Position numbers and translations under genes: made by a program. Source: an uncultured Chitinophaga sp. (GTDB taxonomy: Bacteria; Bacteroidota; Bacteroidia; Chitinophagales; Chitinophagaceae). From it: a DNA stretch of 64,000 nt. The notes beneath the pieces are model-generated. The model ran no database searches. It had not been told where the DNA came from and worked only from the letters and a program-made list of their open reading frames with translations. Of this stretch, positions 52,742 to 60,929 are shown piece by piece (the first letter of the stretch is position 1; every line of letters begins with the position of its first letter). The DNA is taken from assembly GCF_946479755.1 (NCBI RefSeq), contig NZ_CAMLHC010000038.1, forward strand, positions 9,903 to 73,902, given 5' to 3'.

Positions 52742-52859
52742 ACCTTTCATATTCCCTATATACCCTATGGGATTTAAGGGAGAAATTTACTTTCCCTGTC
52801 CTTACCGGATTTTGGTTTAAATTCGGTTTGAAAAATGATTCGTCGCAGATACCGTTTTT

Positions 52860-53981
52860 ATGCTTAAATCAGTGAAAAAGAGACTGCCCATTCCCGGTGT
52901 ACTGGATGTATTGGATGAGCTGAACCCGTTCAAAGTGAAGCGGCAGCGCATCATGAACTTCAACCCGGCTACGAGCGTGGCTTCGCGCAAACCGGCCGAA
53001 ACCAGTAAGATCACCGTTTTCGATTATAGCGGTAACGGCTGTACGGAGGAAACACTGGTGTCGCTGGAGGAGGTATTTGCCTTTCGTGACAAGCCGACGT
53101 CTACCTGGATCAATGTGGACGGTATCCGGAAAGATGATGTACATGCTATTTGTCAGCATTACATGATCCACCCGTTGATAGAAGAGGATATCCTGAGCAT
53201 AGGGCAGCGCGCCAAAATGGATGATATCGGGGAGCGGCTGTTTTGCCAGTTGCCCATGATGTATTTTAATAGTGAAGCATCCACGATAGACCTCGAACAG
53301 GTGAGCATCGTCATGGGAAAAAATTTCGTGATTTCTTTCCAGGAAGATCCTACGCGGGATGTGTTTGACCCCGTGCGGGAGAAGCTGAAAATACCGGGCT
53401 CGCGTATCCGCAACGGTACGATGGACTTCCTCTGTTATTCCCTGCTGGATGTGATTGTAGACAGTTACTTTACCGTGCTGGATAAACTGGGAGAAAGGAT
53501 AGAGCTGATGGAAGACCTGGTGCAGCACTATCCCAATACCCGCACATTGGCGCGGATCAATTTCCTCCGGCGCCAGGTATTTCTGTTTAAAAGAGGGATA
53601 GCACCGGTGCGCGACCTGGTCAACGGTTTTCTGAAAAGTGAAAGCGACCTGCTGGAGGATAACGTGACGAAATATTACAAAGACGTGTATGACCACATCA
53701 TTCAGTGTAATGATCTGGCAGATAACTACCGGGATATGATCCTCAACGTACAGGAGATGTATCATACCCAGCTCAATCTCAAAATGAATGAGATTATGAA
53801 AGTATTGGCGGTGGTAACCACGTTATTGTCGCCCTTGACCCTGATCGCCGGCATTTATGGTATGAACTTCCATAATATGCCGGAGCTGGAAACCCGCAAC
53901 GGCTATTTTTATACCCTTGGCGGAATGGGGATACTGCTGGTGCTGATGATCCTGATTTTCCGGAAGCGGGGCTGGTTTTAG
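52860..53981 (+). CDS. corA: CorA-type magnesium/divalent cation transporter
   Basis: The 373-residue protein has a long soluble N-terminal domain (TWINVDGIRKDDVHAICQHY; HPLIEEDILSIGQRAKMDDIGERLFCQLPMMYF) and two C-terminal membrane helices. The first helix ends in the diagnostic YGMNF motif (LTLIAGIYGMNFHNMPEL), and the C-terminus is basic (FRKRGWF). It forms a pentameric Mg2+ channel in the inner membrane. Its last four bases overlap the convergent DUF2480 gene. Confidence 0.94.
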   Translation: MLKSVKKRLPIPGVLDVLDELNPFKVKRQRIMNFNPATSVASRKPAETSKITVFDYSGNGCTEETLVSLEEVFAFRDKPTSTWINVDGIRKDDVHAICQHYMIHPLIEEDILSIGQRAKMDDIGERLFCQLPMMYFNSEASTIDLEQVSIVMGKNFVISFQEDPTRDVFDPVREKLKIPGSRIRNGTMDFLCYSLLDVIVDSYFTVLDKLGERIELMEDLVQHYPNTRTLARINFLRRQVFLFKRGIAPVRDLVNGFLKSESDLLEDNVTKYYKDVYDHIIQCNDLADNYRDMILNVQEMYHTQLNLKMNEIMKVLAVVTTLLSPLTLIAGIYGMNFHNMPELETRNGYFYTLGGMGILLVLMILIFRKRGWF

Positions 53982-54484
53982 GCTTTTTTCTTATAAACCG
54001 GCACAGAAGAGCAGGGTTCGCCGTACATAATGCTTTTGGCTACCGGACGCAACAGGCGGGTCACTTCTGCATAGGCTACTTCACCTACCCGTTGGTCGCC
54101 GCATCCTTTAATCACAATGCGCTTGTCAGTAAAGGCAGCCACGTCCAGTGACGATAAGTTCCTCAGGTATAACGTTTTATATATAAATTCCGCATCACCG
54201 AAGGCGGCATAGGCCGCTACCGGTTCCAGGTTGGTCATCACCAGCATATAAGCCCATAAGGGTACTACAGCGTCTGCTGTGCATACCAGGCCTACGTTTT
54301 TGCCACGGTACTGTTCCCAGTCATGCGACTGCATAGCGGTACGAAAGTCTTTCTCTTTCAGGATCATTCCCATAAAAAGGTAGTCCTTCATATCAAAAAT
54401 GACAGTCTCCCCCTTGGGGTAGAATTGTTCCAGGTCGATGGTTTCCAGGCCACTCTGTGCTACTTTATTAACGATTTCATCCAT
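53978..54484 (-). CDS. DUF2480 family protein
   Basis: A 168-residue cytoplasmic protein, MDEIVNKVAQSGLETIDLEQFYPKGE..., with MKDYLFMGMILKEKDFR, PLWAYMLVMTNLEPVAAYA and RIVIKGCGDQ. I recognise the pattern as DUF2480, a Bacteroidota protein of unknown function sometimes found near Fe-S assembly genes, though none is next to it here. A -7 box (TAAATTTG) precedes it. It converges with corA, overlapping by four bases. Confidence 0.82.
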   Translation of the reverse strand: MDEIVNKVAQSGLETIDLEQFYPKGETVIFDMKDYLFMGMILKEKDFRTAMQSHDWEQYRGKNVGLVCTADAVVPLWAYMLVMTNLEPVAAYAAFGDAEFIYKTLYLRNLSSLDVAAFTDKRIVIKGCGDQRVGEVAYAEVTRLLRPVAKSIMYGEPCSSVPVYKKKA

Positions 54485-54505
54485 AGCTGTCTGTTTTTAA
54501 CCTCA

Positions 54506-54513
54506 CAAATTTA
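54506..54513 (-). promoter_or_regulatory. -7 promoter element for the DUF2480 gene
   Basis: TAAATTTG on the minus strand, 21 bases before the ATG. Confidence 0.55.
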
Positions 54514-54530
54514 CGAAGATATGGGCATGT

Positions 54531-54560
54531 AAAAAGGGAGGCATTACTGCCTCCCTTTTT
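54531..54560 (-). terminator. Intrinsic terminator of the PpiD-like gene
   Basis: AAAAAGGGAGGCA pairs perfectly with TGCCTCCCTTTTT across a 4-base loop. It lies about 30 bases beyond the stop on the minus strand, where the stem ends in a T run. Confidence 0.9.
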
Positions 54561-54591
54561 CCTTATGTCAGTTAAAAATGTATGCTGTCTG

Positions 54592-56682
54592 TTAGAAGAA
54601 TTTACCGCGGGTATCTTTGATATCGCTTTTCTTCTTCAACACTTCAAACAGTTGCTGGTCGAGCAGGGATTTGATACCTTGTTCGTAAGCAGCCTGTTGT
54701 GTAGCCAGGTCTTGTGCCTGCTGGGCTGGTTCGTAGCTGTCAGCTTTGATCACGTATACTGCAGCATTACCTTCAATCGGAGCAGATACTTTGGCGGTAC
54801 CCCAGCTTTTATTGAAAGAAGCGCCGGCAACGCGGGGTTCAAAGCCGAGAGAAGCGATAAACGGAGAGGCGAAGCTTACACCTTCTGCTTTCAGCACCGG
54901 TTGGTTGGTGGATTTAGCAGCTGCGTCCAGGCTGGCCGGAGTTTGCAGTTTAGCGATGATCTGTTCAGCTTTCTTATGTTTTTTCACTTCAGCTTCTACC
55001 TGCGGTCTAACGTCATCCAGCGGAGCGGTGCCTTCAGCGCGAACGCTGGTCAGTACAGCTACCACATATTTGTCGTCGAAGGTAAATACGGTGCTTACGT
55101 CGCCTTTTTTGGCTTCATAGGCCCAGCGTACCAGTTCGCGGGACTGTCCGATACCGGGGATTACAAAATCCATCGGGCGGAGGTTGTCAGCGATTCTTTT
55201 ATTCAGTTTGCCTTGTTGAACATTCTTTTCGAAAGTAGCGGCGGTACGGCTTTTACCTGCGAAGTCGCTGGCGGCGCCGTAGGCGTTGTTGTTGGTTTCT
55301 TTGCTGGCGTCAACGGCTTTACCGAGGTAAGCCACTTTGATAGCCGGGCCAACGTTTTTCTGGTCCATGATTTCGATTATGTGGTAACCAAACTGGGTTT
55401 TAACCGTTTTGATCTGACCTTTGGAACCTTCGAAAGCAAAATCTTTGAATTCAGGAACAAACTGGGTGGCGGGGGTGATATCATATTCACCGCCGGTTTG
55501 TTTGCTGCCCGGATCGTCAGAGTATTGGGTAACCAGTGCTTTGAAATCTGCACCGCCTCTAACCGCTACTTCGATGCTGTCAGCACGTTTTTTAGCGATA
55601 GAGTCCGGTAACCCGCCCTGCGGACCGGAAGCGATCAGGATATGACGCACTTTCACGCTGTCAGGCATGTTTTTGCGGTCCACCATTTTCGCGAACACAA
55701 TCAGGTTATTGTCGTAGTAAGGGCCGTATACAGCGCCTACAGGCAGATTTACGATTGAATCTTTCTGAGGTACCTGGGCAGCGCTCTTGGAAACGTAGCC
55801 ATCATAGTATTTGATCTCAGAGTTACGGTTAATGAAACCGGCAATATCATTAGTAGTATCCAGTTCCGCTTTCAGGCCCACGATCTGCTGGATAGCAGCA
55901 GCGGAGTCCTGGGCAGAAGGAACGGCGTCGAAAGACACATATTCCACTTTACGGGATTCTTCTACTTTAAAGAGTTCTTTATGGTCCTGAATGAAACGGT
56001 TCAGTTCCGCATCAGTTACTTTAATAGTGGAGTCAGCGATGGAAGCATAAGGCACACTTACATAAGAGATGGTAGCGGTCTTGCTATTGTCTTCCTGCTG
56101 TTGGGCAGCCATCCATTTAGGATAATATACACCTTGTTTAATCAGGGTGATATATTTCAGCTGTTCCTGGGACTTAGCGATGTAGGTTTCCAGCTGCGCG
56201 AGGGCTGCACGGATCTGCGGGTTCTGAGGAGCCTGTGCGATTGTCTGCTGTAAGGCAACGCGGTCGAACTGGCCATCGCGGGTAAATTGCTGAACCACGA
56301 TCGGGTTCGGGTTTTTACCTTTGATTTGGTCTACCACTTCCGCTTCAGTCACTGCGATACCCAGTTTTTCATATTGGGCCTGCATAATCTGTTCATTCAG
56401 AAACTGGTTCCAAACCTGCTCACGGATATATTGACGGGTTTGTTCGTCAATATTACCATTGGGCATCTGCTGGCGTGCGCCTGCTTCGGCATCCTGAATA
56501 CGGCGCTGGTATTCTCCGAGATCCAGCTCTTCACCGTTTACTTTACCCACTGTGGTGGAACGGCGGGCGAGAGAACTTTTGCCAAAAAAGGCATCCTGCA
56601 ACAGGAAACTAACAATAGCCAGGCAAATCACTACTACGATCACGACGGCATATTTGTCCCTGATTTTCTGAATTACTGACAT
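54592..56682 (-). CDS. PpiD/SurA-like peptidylprolyl isomerase, membrane-anchored
   Basis: A 696-residue protein with one N-terminal membrane anchor (YAVVIVVVICLAIVSFLL, residues 11-28) and a large periplasmic part. Residues 40-250 form the SurA_N-type chaperone region (ELDLGEYQRRIQDAEAGARQQ). A parvulin domain lies near residues 340-440: VKVRHILIASGPQGG, GGADFKALVTQYSDDPGSKQTGGEY and TQFGYHIIEIMDQ. A second, degenerate parvulin-like region may follow. It folds or chaperones proteins leaving the Sec translocon, like PpiD. A -7 box (TATTTTTG) lies about 30 bases upstream. Confidence 0.9.
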   Translation of the reverse strand: MSVIQKIRDKYAVVIVVVICLAIVSFLLQDAFFGKSSLARRSTTVGKVNGEELDLGEYQRRIQDAEAGARQQMPNGNIDEQTRQYIREQVWNQFLNEQIMQAQYEKLGIAVTEAEVVDQIKGKNPNPIVVQQFTRDGQFDRVALQQTIAQAPQNPQIRAALAQLETYIAKSQEQLKYITLIKQGVYYPKWMAAQQQEDNSKTATISYVSVPYASIADSTIKVTDAELNRFIQDHKELFKVEESRKVEYVSFDAVPSAQDSAAAIQQIVGLKAELDTTNDIAGFINRNSEIKYYDGYVSKSAAQVPQKDSIVNLPVGAVYGPYYDNNLIVFAKMVDRKNMPDSVKVRHILIASGPQGGLPDSIAKKRADSIEVAVRGGADFKALVTQYSDDPGSKQTGGEYDITPATQFVPEFKDFAFEGSKGQIKTVKTQFGYHIIEIMDQKNVGPAIKVAYLGKAVDASKETNNNAYGAASDFAGKSRTAATFEKNVQQGKLNKRIADNLRPMDFVIPGIGQSRELVRWAYEAKKGDVSTVFTFDDKYVVAVLTSVRAEGTAPLDDVRPQVEAEVKKHKKAEQIIAKLQTPASLDAAAKSTNQPVLKAEGVSFASPFIASLGFEPRVAGASFNKSWGTAKVSAPIEGNAAVYVIKADSYEPAQQAQDLATQQAAYEQGIKSLLDQQLFEVLKKKSDIKDTRGKFF

Positions 56683-56712
56683 ATATTATATAGTCTACAT
56701 TTTTAAGGAAAG

Positions 56713-56720
56713 CAAAAATA
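56713..56720 (-). promoter_or_regulatory. -7 promoter element for the PpiD-like gene
   Basis: TATTTTTG on the minus strand, 30 bases before the ATG at 56682. Confidence 0.6.
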
Positions 56721-56828
56721 GAATAAAATAACTGTAACTGCAAAAGAGTATTTTTTGCGTTCAAACCCAATACAGTAAAGGATTTGAGGCCTTTCTAACA
56801 CTTTTGTGGACTGGATATCATTCACAGG

Positions 56829-57077
56829 TTTTCCACAGATATCCCCTTTTTCCAAGGTGCTTTTTTTCAAGGTGTTAGTATTTCAAAATACCGGCAGGAG
56901 CGGGTATTTTCGTAAAACAGTCCGCCTGGGAAGCTCAACAGTTTATACACAAATGTGAAAAAGCCATTTTTCACAATCCACAGGAAAATGTGAATAAAAC
57001 ATGGTTATTTTCAACAAGGGTCTATTTTGGCGTTTTGGCTCGCCTGAGCTGTTTTTTTCCACAATACGTGTGTAAAA
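56829..57077. other. DnaA-box cluster I, candidate part of oriC
   Basis: Seven exact matches to the DnaA box TTWTNCACA occur in 249 bases. Plus-strand sites start at 56829 (TTTTCCACA), 56943 (TTATACACA), 56967 (TTTTTCACA) and 57055 (TTTTCCACA). Minus-strand sites occupy 56954-56962, 56989-56997 and 57069-57077. One-mismatch sites continue toward nadA (57184, 57267, 57322, 57380). Well under one exact match would be expected by chance. The stretch 56683-57448 has no credible gene. The motif count is directly visible; the origin function is inferred. Confidence 0.65.
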
Positions 57078-57352
57078 CCCCCTGTAAAACTGAAAATAAG
57101 GTGGGAAAAGGTGCCTTTATACACCGGTAAAACTAATTTTGTTTTTCTGGCAAAAGTTTACCTCAAAAAAAGCGGATGTGAATTGTGGATAGTAAAAGCG
57201 TTCTTCTAACATTTTTCCAATACCCTCCCGGTGAAAAAGATTTTCACCAACAACGATATCCACGTATGTGGATGAAATAGGTAAAATCCAGCAATGACGC
57301 GGAAACAGGGTGTTAATTAGATGTGGAAAGCGTATAAAAAAGGAATAACAAC

Positions 57353-57360
57353 TACATTTG
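57353..57360 (+). promoter_or_regulatory. -7 promoter element for nadA
   Basis: TACATTTG lies 88 bases before the nadA ATG. The leader contains a short hairpin (AGCCC 57396-57400 / GGGCT 57411-57415) followed by TTTCTTTTT, which could be a weak attenuator, as well as DnaA-box-like sequence. Confidence 0.5.
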
Positions 57361-57448
57361 TACAGGTGCTGGAAAATTAATTTCCACATATTCACAGCCC
57401 TAATAGTAGTGGGCTTTTCTTTTTAAATAAATAAATAAGTATATAGTT

Positions 57449-58456
57449 ATGATTACTGAAATCGCTGTCGCGAAAAAAAATTTGCAGCATAACGGATTTT
57501 TGGATATACCGGTTGACCCAGCCCTGGACCTGTTTGCAGCGATCGAAAATCTGAAAAAGGAAAAAAACGCGATCGTACTGGCGCACTATTACCAGGAGCC
57601 CGATATCCAGGATGTGGCCGATTATATCGGAGACAGTCTTGGCCTCAGTCAACAAGCTGCCAAAACGGATGCCGATATTATTGTTTTCGCCGGCGTGCAC
57701 TTTATGGCTGAAACGGCAAAAATTCTGAGCCCACAGAAAAAGGTCCTGTTGCCGGACCTGAAAGCGGGATGTTCCCTGGCCGACAGTGCGCCTCCGGAAC
57801 TCTTTAAAAAATTCCGCGATAAGTATCCCGATCATATCGTGATTTCCTATATCAACTGTTCGGCAGGTATCAAAGCACTTAGCGATATCATCTGTACATC
57901 TTCCAATGCAGAAAAAATTATTGAAAGTGTTCCGAAGGATCAACCTATCATTTTTGCACCTGACCGTAACCTGGGATCTTACCTGATCAAGAAAACCGGT
58001 CGGGATATGGTTTTGTGGAACGGTGCCTGCATGGTGCACGAAATTTTTTCGCTGGAGAAAATCACGAAGCTGAAAACACAGCATCCGAAAGCAAAAATTA
58101 TTGCACACCCGGAATGTGAGCCGGCGGTCCTGGCGGTAGCCGACTACATTGGTTCCACTACGGGTTTGCTGAAGTTCAGCCAAAAAGACGATGCCCAGGA
58201 ATATATCGTGGTAACCGAGACCGGCATTCTGCACCAGATGCAAAAAGAAAATCCGGGAAAGACTTTTATTCCTGCTCCGCCTAATAACGCCTGCGCTTGT
58301 AACGACTGTCCGCACATGAAATTGAATACGCTTGAAAAGCTGTACCTGTGTATGGAATACGAACAGCCGGAAATTACGATGGAAGAAAGTCTGAGAATCG
58401 CCGCTAAAAAGCCGATAGAGCGAATGTTGGAGATCAGTTCACGCGCTGGACTTTGA
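57449..58456 (+). CDS. nadA: Quinolinate synthase
   Basis: The 335-residue protein matches NadA throughout: [97 protein letters not shown] and [21 protein letters not shown]. The three Cys that hold the 4Fe-4S cluster are in [15 protein letters not shown] and NDCPHMK. It condenses iminoaspartate and dihydroxyacetone phosphate to quinolinate for NAD synthesis. It is flanked on both sides by DnaA-box-bearing and repeat DNA and followed by a good terminator, so it is an island gene inside the candidate origin region. Confidence 0.97.
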   Translation: MITEIAVAKKNLQHNGFLDIPVDPALDLFAAIENLKKEKNAIVLAHYYQEPDIQDVADYIGDSLGLSQQAAKTDADIIVFAGVHFMAETAKILSPQKKVLLPDLKAGCSLADSAPPELFKKFRDKYPDHIVISYINCSAGIKALSDIICTSSNAEKIIESVPKDQPIIFAPDRNLGSYLIKKTGRDMVLWNGACMVHEIFSLEKITKLKTQHPKAKIIAHPECEPAVLAVADYIGSTTGLLKFSQKDDAQEYIVVTETGILHQMQKENPGKTFIPAPPNNACACNDCPHMKLNTLEKLYLCMEYEQPEITMEESLRIAAKKPIERMLEISSRAGL

Positions 58457-58526
58457 TTTAACTAACTGATTTTCAGTAGAATTCAAATTTTATTTTTTGA
58501 TCAATTAATTAATTGACAATAAGCGG

Positions 58527-58557
58527 AAGCCCCGAGGTTTATATAACCCCGGGGCTT
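58527..58557 (+). terminator. Intrinsic terminator of nadA
   Basis: AAGCCCCGAGGTT and AACCCCGGGGCTT pair with one A-C mismatch across a 5-base loop, followed by TCCTGTTTTGG. The perfect palindrome TCAATTAATTAATTGA lies just before it at 58501-58516. Confidence 0.85.
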
Positions 58558-58582
58558 TCCTGTTTTGGTGCGAATCATTTAA

Positions 58583-59690
58583 TTCTCAGGCGCTTATGAA
58601 AGCTTTGAGAATGTGATATTTGATTTTATCCGCCCGTTTCCCCGGTTTATAGAACGGAGCTGTCTTAATTTCTCTTCTTAGTATGTGCATAAGTGGATAA
58701 ATCCACTTTTTGAAGCCGCTGAGATTTTAATTTTTTTTTGCTGCCTTGGGTAAGCCCGGAAAATTTTTTTTTAGGAGATTCTCAAAGCCTTATAAGTTGG
58801 GCGAGAGTCTTTTATTTGTTTTCATGCTTTAATCCTTTCCGGAATTTCCTGTTATCAAACTGTTAGCCGCTAATTTTTGAAGGCGCTGAGAATTGAATGA
58901 AATGTTGAACGATGGTAAAACCCCATGAATTCAACTTTCATTCAATTCTCAGCGCCTTTATTTTTTGAACACAATTTCATTTTCTGCATTAGAACCTATT
59001 AGCCACAGCCGAAGTGGCTTGCATACTGGCGTACAAAAATCTTTTTTTCTGCGGAGGCTGACGTTATGGGCATTGCTGGGAATGATTTTCAAGAGTGCTC
59101 TGAGAATCGAATATTTATTAAAGATCAAGGGTTACCCCGGGATTTTGTTTTTCGTTAGAATCTCAGCGCATTGTCTGTAGGCTGAGAATGGTGTCGGTGT
59201 TGGGGTGATCCCGGAACTTTAAATTCCGTTCGATTCTCAGCCGTCTGGCAATGCCGTGAGAATTGAATATTTTTTGTAGTGTTTTCATTTCCCGGCGAAA
59301 TAAGATTCGGGCGAAATCTCAGCGTGTTAGGAAGGCGCTGACATTTCGATATTCACCGGGCATAATATTCTTTTAAGGATGGGAGCAGAATATGTAATCC
59401 TCAGCGTGCAGGTAAGGCGCTGAGAATTGAATATTTTTCAAAAAACCGGGAGAATTTATCAAGAGGCTGGGAGAGAAAGCAGTCTCGCCGGCCAGGCAAT
59501 GCCCTGAGAATCGAATATTTTGTGTTTCTCGGGTGTGGGGATGATGAAACTGTTATAACGGATTCTCGTGGCGTTAGGAAGCCGCTGAGAATCTATCGGA
59601 TTTCAGTGTGTTGATGGGAGAGAAGGGAGGTTATATTCTCCGGGCTTAAGATAGGGGCTGACAATGCGATGGAAAAATATTTCCCGGGGG
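58583..59690. repeat. Array of degenerate palindromic repeats, period about 80 bp
   Basis: The core is an inverted repeat of the form ATTCTCAGCG, about 12 bases, GGCGCTGAGAAT, followed by CGAATATTTTT and then a CCGGG-containing stretch. CTGAG-type right arms start at 59100, 59182, 59256, 59338, 59420, 59504, 59585 and 59658, that is 82, 74, 82, 82, 84, 81 and 73 bases apart. More diverged copies lie at 58605, 58719, 58802 and 58886. One is a 29-bp hairpin with a single bulge (58880-58909 / 58930-58958). An exact DnaA box (TGTGCATAA) is at 58684-58692. No protein-coding frame in this stretch looks real. The repeats are seen directly; their role is not known. Confidence 0.85.
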
Positions 59691-59827
59691 GATGCCATTA
59701 TTTTGAACCAGGTTAGTTTGTCAGACCGTTCCGTGAACGCGAAGGCATTTTTTTGACGGCGTAAATGAGAACTACACAGGTAGTTTTTCAAAAATTTTTT
59801 CTTTTTCGGCTTTACCTGCTGGATAAA

Positions 59828-60330
59828 TGTGGAAAACCCGGGATTCTGCGGCTATTTTTCAGAAGAATAGCCCACTTGCTGTGGAAAAAGTGCTAAAAAT
59901 TTTAAATTTTTCCGTTTTTCAGAGTGGAAAAACACTTTATGACCATGTTGAGGTGACTTTTTGTGGAAAACCAGCTGTTTTTGAAAAAATTTTCTTTTTT
60001 CTGTTGAAAAGTGTGAATAAGTACCTTAAAATTTTTCTAAAGAATTGATGGGAGACTGTTTTTAAGGTTGGCTTACGTATTTTCAAAAATTTTTTTTGAT
60101 TTTTCTCCGCTAATATGTGGAAAAGCGGTCGAATTTCTTGCTGATCGTCTCGTTAAATGCCTCGTTTGTGGAAAACACTCGTATTTTTTTGATTTTTCTT
60201 TATTTTTTGACGAAATGTTGTGGAAAAACAGCGTTGAGCGAAGGATTTTTTAGTAAATAGAGCTGTTAAATGTGCATAATGATCAGATTTTTATGCTAAC
60301 AGAAGTTTTTGAGCCATATTCTGTAGAAAA
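59828..60330. other. DnaA-box array II with about 52-bp phasing, candidate core of oriC
   Basis: Eight exact DnaA boxes, all written TGTGNAWAA on the plus strand, start at 59828, 59880, 59962, 60012, 60116, 60167, 60219 and 60270. Intervals are 52, 82, 50, 104, 51, 52 and 51 bases, and a one-mismatch copy (TGTAGAAAA) follows 52 bases later at 60322. Most sites are thus one or two steps of about 51-52 bp apart, near five helical turns, on one face of the DNA. Six are TGTGGAAAA. The spacers are very A/T-rich, as expected for a DNA unwinding element. The frames 59827-60048 and 60068-60253 are Phe/Lys-rich artefacts of this composition. Confidence 0.65.
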
Positions 60331-60464
60331 ATGGGGGAAAGAGACATGTGAGCATTGGAATTTTTCTTCTTTTTAATGAGAAGCATGGTAATAAAGGGGA
60401 TATTTTTACATCCAGGGTCGATTTTCAAAAAATTTTTTTGTTTCGTTGGAAAGAATAATAAACT

Positions 60465-60512
60465 GGGGAAGGGGAGCAGGGGGAAGAAGAAAGAGAAAGA
60501 GAGAAAGGGGAA
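60465..60512 (+). other. Polypurine tract
   Basis: Apart from one C at 60477, all 48 bases are A or G, including an unbroken 35-base run at 60478-60512. It lies between DnaA-box array II and the feoA-type gene. Such tracts can form unusual DNA structures; here it may also supply the pyrimidine-rich tail after the feoA hairpin on the minus strand. Confidence 0.7.
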
Positions 60513-60517
60513 TACGA

Positions 60518-60543
60518 GTAGAGGAAAATTATATTTCCTCTAC
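60518..60543 (-). terminator. 10-bp hairpin at the end of the FeoA-type gene
   Basis: GTAGAGGAAA (60518-60527) pairs with TTTCCTCTAC (60534-60543) across a 6-base loop. The stem covers the final codons of the gene and is followed on the minus strand by TCGTATTCCCCTTTCTC, a pyrimidine-rich stretch. Confidence 0.6.
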
Positions 60544-60765
60544 CCAAATATGATCAGCTTCCGTTTTTCTGAGCGACAGGTTATAGCCTGCCACCATAAT
60601 TGAAATGGGATCACCCAGGGGGGCAATTTTTTCAATCTTAACGGTTTCACCTGGTACGCAGCCCATCTCCATTAACTTAATATGTAGATCGTCTTTTTCA
60701 AATTCTATGATTACTGCGCTTTTACCTGTTGCCAGGGAAGATAATTTCATTATGCCTTTTTTCAT
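60529..60765 (-). CDS. FeoA-domain protein
   Basis: The 78-residue protein is a single FeoA (SH3-like) domain: LSSLATGKSAVIIEFEKDDLHIKLMEMGCVPGETVKIEKIAPLGDPISIMVAGYNLSLRKTEADHIWV. FeoA assists the FeoB ferrous iron transporter. No feoB is visible in the window, although in Bacteroidota the two are usually adjacent or fused. The second Met (60750) is an alternative start. A -7 box (TACCTTTG) lies about 67 bases upstream on the minus strand. Confidence 0.88.
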   Translation of the reverse strand: MKKGIMKLSSLATGKSAVIIEFEKDDLHIKLMEMGCVPGETVKIEKIAPLGDPISIMVAGYNLSLRKTEADHIWVEEI

Positions 60766-60831
60766 ACCTACGTATTAATCTGTTTAAACTAAGTTTTGGC
60801 AACGGGGGTATTGCTACGATGAATGACAGGG

Positions 60832-60839
60832 CAAAGGTA
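60832..60839 (-). promoter_or_regulatory. -7 promoter element for the FeoA-type gene
   Basis: TACCTTTG on the minus strand; the transcript would have a leader of about 60 bases. The frame 60729-60917 on the plus strand over this region has no family features. Confidence 0.5.
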
Positions 60840-60929
60840 CCTCTGAGCACGGAATATGCAAAAAGAATCCGGTATCCAATCCAAAATTTCACTTTACTTT
60901 TACACCACTTTATATAATTCGATACATCA

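Noticed and set aside
57117..57395. 92-residue minus-strand protein upstream of nadA
   Set aside because: It lies over DnaA-box-like sites and the nadA promoter, with no family features and an unlikely composition.
58583..59690. CRISPR array (regular repeats of about 30 bp with spacers near 50 bp)
   Set aside because: The repeats are strongly diverged palindromes with variable spacing, and no cas genes are near; CRISPR repeats within one array are nearly identical.
59827..60253. Two short plus-strand proteins (73 and 61 residues)
   Set aside because: They are Phe/Lys-rich translations of A/T-rich DNA, and their shared CGK words come from the TGTGGAAAA boxes; no family features.
60729..60917. 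62-residue plus-strand protein between feoA and ybeY
   Set aside because: It overlaps the feoA start and promoter region and has no recognisable features.
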